Shown here in pieces: positions 1-4,789 of a stretch of DNA of 5,177 nucleotides. The notes under the pieces are model-generated. The model saw nothing but the letters and a program-made list of their open reading frames with translations. It was not told the DNA's origin and made no database searches. Source of the stretch: JAFDVL01 sp043775925 (lineage in GTDB: Bacteria; Acidobacteriota; Blastocatellia; RBC074); assembly GCA_043775925.1 (NCBI GenBank), contig JAYVRW010000193.1:1-5177 (forward strand), read 5' to 3'. The position numbers and the translations under genes were made by a program. The first letter of the stretch is position 1; each line of letters opens with the position of its first letter.

Positions 1-531
1 GTCGCGCACCTTCCATTCCTGCCAGTCCGATCCGGCGGAAGACAAGCTGTACGCCAGCAATTTTCCGTCTTCACTAATCGCAGTTCCTGACAAAGCGACT
101 GTCCCGTTTTGTGAAAGCGTATTCGGATCAAGCAACACATGCGGCGTGCCTTCCAGCGAATCCGCCGTGTAAAGCACGCTCTGATTTTGCAGTCCGTCGT
201 TCTTGTAAAAAAAGTACCGCTTGTTTTCCTTGAACGGCACAGAATATTTTTCGTAATTCCAAAGCTTCGTCAGACGGTCTTTAATTTTTGTACGCTCAGG
301 AATTTGATCCAGAAAAGCATTCGTTAATTTGTTCTGCGCATTAATCCATTCACGCGATTCCGGCGCATCAGGATTTTCCAGCCAGCGATACGGATCGCTA
401 ACTTTGGTACCGTGATAATCGTCAGTCTGGTCAACTTTTTTTGCTTTGGGATAATCAATTTTTTGTGCCATAACGGAAGTGAAAAATAGAACTAGGAAAA
501 CAGAAGTTGTAAGTGAAGTCAGTTTGTTCAT
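1..531 (-). CDS. Prolyl oligopeptidase (S9A family), exported, N-terminal part only
   Basis: Reading the minus strand from the ATG at 531-529 gives 177 uninterrupted codons to the window edge; the C-terminal part lies outside. Residues 1-22 form a signal peptide (short basic start, hydrophobic core VFLVLFF, cleavage likely after VMA), so the enzyme should act in the periplasm or outside the cell. The mature part has the hallmarks of the S9 N-terminal propeller domain: DDYHGTKVSDPYRWLEN near residues 37-53, then TKLWNYEKYSVPFKE, YFFYKNDGLQNQSVLY, VLLDPNT and a GSDWQEW stretch near the break. Family members are about 700 residues long and cleave short peptides after proline. The catalytic Ser-Asp-His triad is in the missing C-terminal domain, so activity cannot be judged. 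The Shine-Dalgarno is weak (an AAGA stretch about 7 bases ahead). The gene is divergent from the oxidoreductase at 746. Confidence 0.95.
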   Translation of the reverse strand, partial: MNKLTSLTTSVFLVLFFTSVMAQKIDYPKAKKVDQTDDYHGTKVSDPYRWLENPDAPESREWINAQNKLTNAFLDQIPERTKIKDRLTKLWNYEKYSVPFKENKRYFFYKNDGLQNQSVLYTADSLEGTPHVLLDPNTLSQNGTVALSGTAISEDGKLLAYSLSSAGSDWQEWKVRD

Positions 532-559
532 AATAAATCTTGCTTAGCTTACATTGATT

Positions 560-733
560 TCTCTGGGAGCGCACCTCCCGGGAGCGCAGGCGGCTCGCCT
601 GCGAACAGCGCGTGAAACGCCGCTGTTCTACTCACGGAGGAAACTCTTTACGGCGAAACTTATCTCTTGTGTAAGCCTCAGCGGCATTGCTACGCTTGCC
701 GCGCAGCACGCAAGCTGCGTGCGTTCCCAGAGA
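560..733. repeat. Hairpin-rich intergenic element with terminal inverted repeats (MITE/REP-like)
   Basis: The ends are inverted copies of each other: 560-573 reads TCTCTGGGAGCGCA and the reverse complement of 720-733 reads TCTCTGGGAACGCA, 13 of 14 matching. Inside are several perfect hairpins: GGGAG/CTCCC (565-569 with 575-579), CGCAGGCG/CGCCTGCG with a 3-base loop (585-592 with 596-603), AACAGCG/CGCTGTT with an inner CGT/ACG (604-610 with 621-627), GCGGCA/TGCCGC (681-686 with 697-702) and GCACGCA/TGCGTGC with a 3-base loop (706-712 with 716-722). The centre, about 629-680, shows no clear stem. GATTT occurs on both sides (556-560 and 735-739), which could be a target duplication, though its edges do not align exactly with the inverted repeats. 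It is more GC-rich than the flanks. That it is present in many copies is inferred from its build; only one copy lies in this window. No transposase is encoded. Confidence 0.75.
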
Positions 734-736
734 GGA
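731..736 (+). promoter_or_regulatory. Ribosome binding site of the TIP30-like oxidoreductase gene
   Basis: AGAGGA lies nine bases before the ATG at 746. It fixes the start of the oxidoreductase at 746 rather than at the in-frame TTG at 554. The first three bases belong to the right terminal inverted repeat of the element at 560-733, so the site straddles the edge of that element. Confidence 0.7.
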
Positions 737-745
737 TTTTATCTT

Positions 746-1411
746 ATGCGAACAGCCTTATTACTCGGAGCCAGTGGTCTTATCGGTGGACATTGTCTTG
801 ATTTACTTTTGCGCGACGAAGCCTACGATCAGGTTATCGCACTCGTTCGCAAACCATTATCAATCACGCATCCCAAACTCACGCAGCACAGCGTAGATTT
901 TGATCGTTTGCACGACTTCGCACATTTTTTGAAGGCTGATGACGTGTATTGTTGCCTCGGCACGACGATCAAAAAAGCGGGTTCGCAGGAGGCGTTTCGT
1001 AAAGTAGATTTCACCTACGCGCACGAAGCCGCGCAGCTTGTCGCGAGCAACGGAGCTACACAATTTTTGCTGGTCTCTTCACTCGGAGCCGACGCGAAAT
1101 CTTCCGTCTTTTACAGCCGCGTCAAAGGTGAAATCGAAGCCGCCATCTCCGCGCTAAATTTTCAGAGTGTGAGCATTTTCCGCCCGTCATTATTGCTCGG
1201 CGAACGGGCAGAGTTCCGTTTAGCCGAACGCCTTGCCGAACCAGTAGCGAAAGCGTTATCGTTTTTCTTATTCGGAGGATTAAGAAAATATCGCCCCATC
1301 GAAGCGCGTATGGTGGCGGCGGCGATGATTGAAATTGCGAAGGAAAAAAATCAAGGCGTGAGTTTCTTCGAATCGGATCAAATTCAAAAGATTGGTGAAA
1401 AAGGAATCTGA
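746..1411 (+). CDS. NAD(P)-binding oxidoreductase, atypical SDR of the TIP30/HTATIP2 type
   Basis: A complete 221-residue protein, close to the usual length for small bacterial TIP30-like proteins. The N-terminal Rossmann fold has the glycine motif GASGLIG (residues 8-14) after a hydrophobic strand, and an Arg at 35 (ALVRKP) that fits preference for NADP(H). CLGTT (70-74) and LLVSSLGA (108-115) are family signatures. YSRVK (Tyr123, Lys127) is the YxxxK catalytic pair of short-chain dehydrogenases, with Ser111/112 placed for the third member. IFRPSLLLGER (144-154) is also typical. No signal peptide is seen, so it should be cytosolic. The substrate is unknown; bacterial members are only loosely annotated as nucleoside-diphosphate-sugar epimerase-like or oxidoreductases. 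The reading frame stays open upstream to a TTG at 554, but those 64 codons are repeat DNA and AGAGGA precedes 746. The lipoprotein gene starts one base after this stop, suggesting one operon. Confidence 0.9.
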   Translation: MRTALLLGASGLIGGHCLDLLLRDEAYDQVIALVRKPLSITHPKLTQHSVDFDRLHDFAHFLKADDVYCCLGTTIKKAGSQEAFRKVDFTYAHEAAQLVASNGATQFLLVSSLGADAKSSVFYSRVKGEIEAAISALNFQSVSIFRPSLLLGERAEFRLAERLAEPVAKALSFFLFGGLRKYRPIEARMVAAAMIEIAKEKNQGVSFFESDQIQKIGEKGI

Positions 1412-1412
1412 A

Positions 1413-2294
1413 ATGAAACAATTTTTATTGGCAGTTTTATTAATTCTATTTTTATCGTGTAATAAGAAACCTGAAGTCTTTACGCAGAAAATAATAAGCC
1501 CGCCCCCTTTAGCATCTTCTTCGCCAACACCGATCGGTGAAAAGCAAGAAGAAATACAAAAAGGAAATGACGAAAAATCCGCTGATGATTTTGTGACAAA
1601 AGATGACCGACAATCCTATGGCGGATACGAGATTTTTAAGGAAAAGAGAAATGTTGTCCTAAAAAAGGGTAACAAAACAGTCGCAACGTTTCCCGGCATG
1701 ATTGATCCTCATAGTGGAATTGATTTCGGATTGTTTTCCTTTCTTGATAACGGACGAAAACAGTTGATTGTTTCTGCTACAGAATTTCGTGGCGGTGAAC
1801 AATGGATTGCAGAATTATCACCGAAGTATCGAGAAATTTTTAGTACAGTAAAATGGGGTGTTGGACGAGAAGGCGCAGACCTTGGTTTTATTGATTTTGA
1901 TAAGGATGGCGTTTATGAAATTTCCACTGGCGATTTTTGGTATTACACATTCAGTGATATTTCAATGTCTGAGACACCAGTTGTCCATGTCATTTTTGCT
2001 TATGATAAACAAGCAGGTAGATACGTTCCTGCAAATCACAAGTTCAAAAAATATTCACTCAAAGGTCTCGACGAAGAAATAAAATCTTTACCCGCTAACG
2101 AAGGCTACGGATATTTGGGGGGCAGAGTTGATGTGTTGCTTTCTTATGTTTACGCCGGACAAGAAAAAGAAGGTTGGGCATTTTTCGAACGTTCTTATCA
2201 AGCCAAAGATAAAGCAGTCATCAAACGAATCATCAAAAACACACTGAAAAATTCGAGGGTTTATAGGTACATTCAAGCGCATAGTCAACATTGA
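1413..2294 (+). CDS. Putative lipoprotein of unknown function with a calcium-loop-like motif
   Basis: 293 residues. I do not recognise the family. The start at 1413 is preferred over the in-frame TTG at 1392 because AAGGA (1401-1405) sits seven bases ahead and the protein then begins with a clean lipoprotein signal: MKQ, a hydrophobic core, and LFLSC with the probable lipidated Cys at 16. Residues 29-57 are a low-complexity Pro/Ser then Lys/Glu linker, as expected for a tether from the membrane. The folded part has LDNGRKQLIVSATEFRGG (111-128) and DFDKDGVYEI (161-170); the DxDxDG pattern at Asp161, 163 and 165 resembles calcium loops of FG-GAP/VCBS-type propeller repeats, but only one clear copy is present. 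The C-terminal third is rich in aromatics and lysine. It begins one base after the oxidoreductase stop, so the two are probably cotranscribed; no functional link between them is evident. Confidence 0.85.
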   Translation: MKQFLLAVLLILFLSCNKKPEVFTQKIISPPPLASSSPTPIGEKQEEIQKGNDEKSADDFVTKDDRQSYGGYEIFKEKRNVVLKKGNKTVATFPGMIDPHSGIDFGLFSFLDNGRKQLIVSATEFRGGEQWIAELSPKYREIFSTVKWGVGREGADLGFIDFDKDGVYEISTGDFWYYTFSDISMSETPVVHVIFAYDKQAGRYVPANHKFKKYSLKGLDEEIKSLPANEGYGYLGGRVDVLLSYVYAGQEKEGWAFFERSYQAKDKAVIKRIIKNTLKNSRVYRYIQAHSQH

Positions 2295-2301
2295 GGTACT
2301 C

Positions 2302-2373
2302 CAAAATATCGCTGACAATCGCGCTTCATCACAGATCAGCAGTGGATAAAGTGAAGGTTAGTTCGATATTTTG
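2302..2373. repeat. Spaced 10-bp inverted repeat upstream of mazEF
   Basis: CAAAATATCG (2302-2311) is matched exactly by its reverse complement CGATATTTTG (2364-2373), 52 bases apart. A weaker nested pairing is possible inside (CTTCA 2324-2328 with TGAAG 2352-2356, and CAC 2330-2332 with GTG 2342-2344). The right arm ends four bases before the mazEF -35 box. No T-run follows, so it does not look like an intrinsic terminator. It may be an extra protein-binding pair, a long-stem RNA from the upstream operon, or a small decayed element. Confidence 0.4.
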
Positions 2374-2377
2374 CTCC

Positions 2378-2406
2378 TTGACAATCCAAGTATAAATGTA
2401 TACACA
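2378..2406 (+). promoter_or_regulatory. Probable mazEF promoter
   Basis: TTGACA at 2378-2383 is a perfect sigma-70-type -35 box. The -10 is less certain: TACACA at 2401-2406 has the ideal 17-base spacing but a poor match, and TATACA at 2399-2404 matches better with 15-base spacing. Either overlaps the left arm of the palindrome at 2395-2419, so a protein bound there would block RNA polymerase. Transcription would start about 2412, roughly 30 bases before mazE. Confidence 0.5.
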
Positions 2407-2419
2407 TAGGATATACATT
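2395..2419. promoter_or_regulatory. Palindromic operator of the mazEF pair
   Basis: AATGTATA (2395-2402) and TATACATT (2412-2419) are exact inverted copies separated by nine bases, giving a 25-bp site. It overlaps the predicted -10 and lies 25 bases before the antitoxin start. MazE-type antitoxins bind such palindromes through their swapped-hairpin domain, and MazEF complexes repress their own promoters. That MazE is the protein binding here is inferred from position. Confidence 0.65.
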
Positions 2420-2434
2420 ATGCTTACAGATTAG
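2420..2434 (+). other. Four-codon leader ORF ahead of mazE
   Basis: ATG at 2420 reads Met-Leu-Thr-Asp and stops at TAG 2432-2434. It has its own AGGA (2408-2411) eight bases before its ATG, exactly the spacing that mazE has with AGGA at 2433-2436. The nine bases ATGCTTACA are identical at both starts, so this looks like a diverged 25-bp tandem copy of the mazE initiation region. The stop codon overlaps the mazE ribosome site, which would allow a terminating ribosome to restart at 2445. Whether it is translated is unknown. Confidence 0.4.
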
Positions 2435-2444
2435 GAATATAAAA

Positions 2445-2687
2445 ATGCTTACAAAAGTTCAAAAATGGGGGAACAGTCAAGGGCTTAGGCTGGCGAAACA
2501 TATACTGGATAATGCTCGCCTGACAGTTGGTGACGATGTTGAAGTGATTGTTGGTAAAGAACAGATTACGATCAAAAAAGTAGCGAAACCAAAATTTGAT
2601 CTCGCGGAGATGGTGACCAGGATGCCTGCTAACTACAAAGTGAAAGAAGAATCGTTTGGCAGGTCAGTTGGTAAGGAGACGTGGTAA
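2445..2687 (+). CDS. mazE: MazE-family antitoxin (AbrB/MazE fold)
   Basis: 80 residues, the usual size. MazE binds and inactivates the MazF ribonuclease and, alone or with MazF, binds the operon's operator. Residues 1-46 form the AbrB/MazE DNA-binding swapped hairpin, with the signature KVQKWGNSQGLRL (4-16), then LTVGDDVEVIV and the final strand QITIKKV. The C-terminal tail, about 47-80, is the toxin-wrapping segment; FDLAEMV (51-57) corresponds to FTLAELV of E. coli MazE, and the ending KETW resembles the E. coli ending KEVW. AGGA at 2433-2436 lies eight bases before the ATG. The stop codon is directly followed by the mazF ATG, which keeps the antitoxin first and coupled to the toxin. A palindrome and a TTGACA box lie just upstream. 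Confidence 0.93.
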   Translation: MLTKVQKWGNSQGLRLAKHILDNARLTVGDDVEVIVGKEQITIKKVAKPKFDLAEMVTRMPANYKVKEESFGRSVGKETW

Positions 2688-3026
2688 ATGCCTCCCCGAT
2701 ATGTGCCGCAAAAAGGCGATTTTGTCACGCTATCATTTGATCCTCAGTCGGGGCACGAACAGCAAGGGCGACGACCCGGGCTGGTGATTAGTAATTATTT
2801 GTTCAATAAACATACGGGACTGGTGATCGTTTGTCCTATCACGAATACGAATCGAAACATCCCGTTTCACTTGCCGATTCCTTCTACCTCAACTCTCACA
2901 GGTTTTGTGATGGTGGAACAAGTTAAGTCGTTAGATTACAGCGCCAGAAAAGTGAAATTTGTTGAGAAAGCTACGCCGCAACTTTTAGCGGATACCTTGA
3001 GCATCATAGACGCTTGCATCAAATAA
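2688..3026 (+). CDS. mazF: MazF-family mRNA interferase (toxin)
   Basis: 112 residues, full length for the family. MazF is a sequence-specific, ribosome-independent endoribonuclease that cuts single-stranded RNA and stops growth when free of MazE. The N-terminus RYVPQKGDFVTLSFDP (4-19) is very close to E. coli MazF, as are GRRPGLVIS (27-35) and the TGFVMVEQVKSLDYSAR segment near 91-107 (E. coli DQVKSIAWRAR). The residues known to matter for catalysis in E. coli MazF are kept at the same numbers: Glu24, Arg29 and Thr52 (in CPITN). No disruption is seen, so the toxin should be active. AAGGAG at 2673-2678, nine bases ahead and inside the end of mazE, is the strongest ribosome site of the region; it sits in mazE, so the two are translationally linked. 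The cut-site preference cannot be read from sequence. Confidence 0.95.
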   Translation: MPPRYVPQKGDFVTLSFDPQSGHEQQGRRPGLVISNYLFNKHTGLVIVCPITNTNRNIPFHLPIPSTSTLTGFVMVEQVKSLDYSARKVKFVEKATPQLLADTLSIIDACIK

Positions 3027-3051
3027 CGGCGTACGCTGTCGGTTTCTCAAA

Positions 3052-3663
3052 ATGAAAATAGCCAACTTGTACAAGTTGATTTCAGTATTTGCCATCTGTG
3101 CAATTCTTTTGTCTGTTTCCTTCGGTCAGGAAAAGCAAGTAGACAACTCATTGCAGAAATCACTCAAGCGCAAATTGCGTGTGGAGGATGTAAAATCCTA
3201 TCGCACAATGAATCGGCTAAATTTCAAGCCGATTGTGATGGATGAGACCGCAAGTAAGCTTTGCAGACGAATGGACATAATAGTGATTAATGATTCTCCG
3301 CATTACGCGCCTGGAGTTGTTTATTATCTCAACGACATTGCGCAAAAAGGTTTGAGTACATTTAAAGAAAAGAAAGAATTTCCAGTCGGTTCGATTATCG
3401 TCAAAGAGAAACAGGAAAAACAAACCGAAGATAGTGTAAAAATCATCACGGTCATGAAAAAGATCAAAGCTAATAACAGGGAAGATTCATGGGATTACAA
3501 ATTGTATGATGTCGTCGCCTGGCAAGAGCTAAAACAGTTAACTTTTTCGTCTCGAAATAAGAGAGATTCTACGCCTACCGTGAAATGCATTGATTGCCAC
3601 AGGAAATATCGGGAGAATGATTTCATTTCACCGAAAGGAATGAGCTTATTTTTCCCCAAATAG
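3052..3663 (+). CDS. Exported cytochrome P460-like protein with one CxxCH heme motif
   Basis: 203 residues with a signal peptide (MKIANLYK, hydrophobic core about 9-23, cleavage probably near Gly25), so it is periplasmic or extracellular. Near the C-terminus CIDCHRKYRENDF carries a c-type heme motif, Cys179-x-x-Cys182-His183. FPVGSIIVKEK (110-120), followed by a VMKKI strand and SWDYKLYD (146-153), matches the pattern of the cytochrome P460 family, in which the heme CxxCH lies near the C-terminus. Characterised P460 enzymes oxidise hydroxylamine or bind NO, but many remote homologues have no known activity, so a redox or NO-related role is only an inference. The Lys that cross-links to heme in true P460 could not be placed. 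No Shine-Dalgarno is visible before the ATG; the gap to mazF is 25 bases. The VWFA gene follows after nine bases. Confidence 0.6.
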   Translation: MKIANLYKLISVFAICAILLSVSFGQEKQVDNSLQKSLKRKLRVEDVKSYRTMNRLNFKPIVMDETASKLCRRMDIIVINDSPHYAPGVVYYLNDIAQKGLSTFKEKKEFPVGSIIVKEKQEKQTEDSVKIITVMKKIKANNREDSWDYKLYDVVAWQELKQLTFSSRNKRDSTPTVKCIDCHRKYRENDFISPKGMSLFFPK

Positions 3664-3672
3664 TGAGGCATT

Positions 3673-4602
3673 ATGAAGCGAACGTTGTTCATCGCTCTGG
3701 TTGTTATAATGTTTGTTTGCAGCCTGACTATTTCTTCTCAAACCCAATTGCCTACCAAAGAAAAAACCAAAGAAGCCGATTCACTGTCCGAAAAGAAATC
3801 TGACCAACTCATCATCAAAACCAATATGGTTAGCGTGACGGTCACAGTCAGTGATCAGAATCGCCGCTTTGTGACGGGTCTATCGAAAAAAGATTTTGAA
3901 GTTTACGATGACGGCGTGAAGCAAGAAATAGCGCTTTTCTCTACGCAGGATTCGCCGCTCACACTGGGCATCGTGTACGATGTTTCCGGTTCGATGAATC
4001 CGCTTTCGCGGCAGTCGTTTCACGCGCTGAAAGGGTTGTTTGAGTATTCGCATCCTGACGATGAATATTTTGTGATTTCGTTCAGTAACCGATCAAAGCT
4101 GATTCAGGATTTTACTTCAGTGCCGGAAAATATTGTTAACAAGGCCGTCTTTATTAAGCCCAAAGGCGGTACGGCGTTATTTGATGGAATTTATATGGCG
4201 CTTGAAAAAGTCAAACAAGGACGACACGAAAAGAAAGCTTTGCTCGTCATTTCGGACGGCGAAGAAAACAGCAGCCGTTATTCTTTTAAGGAATTACGCA
4301 ATTCGTTGCGCGAAACGGATGCACAATTGTATGCGATTGGTTTGGGACAGGGCGGAGCGTTGCCTAGTATCACGGAAACCTCCGGCGGTCTGACTTTTTT
4401 CCCAATGGAATACGGCGAGGTCGCAGACATCTACGCACGCATCGCGCTGATGTTGCGCAATCAATACGTGGTTGGTTTTTATCCAACGGATGACAGCGGC
4501 GCGAATCGCCGCCATAAATTGCGCATTAATGTGAAAGTGCCAAAACAAATTGGTAAAATCTCAACGTTTTATCGCAATGGTTATCAACCTTCGGATAAGT
4601 AG
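3673..4602 (+). CDS. VWFA-domain protein, Acidobacterial-type, exported
   Basis: 309 residues. The N-terminus (MKRTLFIALVVIMFVCSLTISSQ) is a signal peptide or membrane anchor; residues 24-45 are a charged linker. IIKTNMVSVTVTVSD (47-61) and the GLSKKDFEVYDDGVKQEI segment (69-86) form the leading beta domain that typically precedes the von Willebrand A domain in the family defined from Acidobacteria. The VWA domain starts about 97. Its metal site (MIDAS) is complete: DVSGS (Asp103, Ser105, Ser107), Thr167 in GGTALFD, and Asp195 in ISDGEEN. NQYVVGFYPT (263-272) and the closing YRNGYQP are family features. Such domains bind proteins through a divalent metal; the partner is unknown. The gene starts nine bases after the P460-like stop with a GAGG at 3665-3668, so the two are probably cotranscribed. 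The C-terminus is intact and is followed by an intergenic repeat. Confidence 0.9.
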   Translation: MKRTLFIALVVIMFVCSLTISSQTQLPTKEKTKEADSLSEKKSDQLIIKTNMVSVTVTVSDQNRRFVTGLSKKDFEVYDDGVKQEIALFSTQDSPLTLGIVYDVSGSMNPLSRQSFHALKGLFEYSHPDDEYFVISFSNRSKLIQDFTSVPENIVNKAVFIKPKGGTALFDGIYMALEKVKQGRHEKKALLVISDGEENSSRYSFKELRNSLRETDAQLYAIGLGQGGALPSITETSGGLTFFPMEYGEVADIYARIALMLRNQYVVGFYPTDDSGANRRHKLRINVKVPKQIGKISTFYRNGYQPSDK

Positions 4603-4608
4603 GATTTT

Positions 4609-4763
4609 TTAGCCGTGAATTACGCGAATTTTCACGAATTCGATCAGACAGGGTTAACAGAATTTTTTCATGATTGCCAAGATTATATTGTGTAAATCCT
4701 GCTTTTAATCTTGTCAATCCTGTCAAAAAATTCTTCGTACTAATTCGCGCAATTCGCGGCTAA
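4609..4763. repeat. Intergenic foldback repeat with 22-bp terminal inverted repeats
   Basis: The outer arms 4609-4630 (starting TTAGCCGTGAATTACGCG) and 4742-4763 (ending CGCGGCTAA) are reverse complements at 20 of 22 positions. Inside them, GACAGGGTTAACAG (4647-4660) on the left faces GACAGGATTGACAAG (reverse strand, about 4710-4724) on the right, an imperfect continuation of the foldback, and a strong hairpin sits in the middle (4672-4719). The ACAGGATT-type wording is familiar from dispersed intergenic repeats in several bacterial phyla including Acidobacteriota. TTTT flanks both ends (4605-4608, 4764-4767), too simple to prove a target duplication. It fills almost the whole 187-base gap between the VWFA and symporter genes and encodes nothing. 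Copy number cannot be judged from one window. Confidence 0.7.
4672..4719. repeat. Inner stem-loop of the intergenic repeat
   Basis: GATTGCCAAGATTA (4672-4685) pairs with TAATCTTGTCAATC (4706-4719) at 13 of 14 positions, leaving a 20-base loop. It is not followed by a T-run on the plus strand (TGTCAAAAAATTC follows), so it is not a forward intrinsic terminator, though such a hairpin could slow transcript decay at the 3' end of the VWFA mRNA. Confidence 0.6.
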
Positions 4764-4789
4764 TTTTAATATTCTAAAAGGAAACACAC

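Noticed and set aside
139..327. Plus-strand 62-residue ORF opposite the peptidase gene
   Set aside because: It is the complement of the strongly conserved prolyl oligopeptidase N-terminal domain and has no supporting signal.
560..733. CRISPR array or riboswitch in the hairpin-rich gap
   Set aside because: No regularly spaced direct repeats are present, and the structure is bounded by inverted ends as in a mobile repeat rather than a known riboswitch fold.
554..745. 64-codon N-terminal extension of the oxidoreductase from a TTG start
   Set aside because: The extension is translated repeat DNA, has no family match, and a good Shine-Dalgarno precedes the ATG at 746 where the Rossmann strand begins.
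1392..1412. Seven-codon upstream TTG start for the lipoprotein
   Set aside because: It would overlap the oxidoreductase end and push the lipoprotein signal inward; AAGGA is placed for the ATG at 1413.
829..1421. Antisense open frames over the oxidoreductase gene
   Set aside because: They are shadows of a well-supported gene, with no recognisable protein features or ribosome sites.
4133..4548. Alternative-frame ORFs within the VWFA gene
   Set aside because: They lie wholly inside a gene with clear domain content and have no protein-like features of their own.
4579..4610. GGTT-ATC-AACC hairpin followed by a T-run as a terminator of the VWFA gene
   Set aside because: The stem is only four pairs, lies inside the coding end, and the T-run is about 15 bases away.
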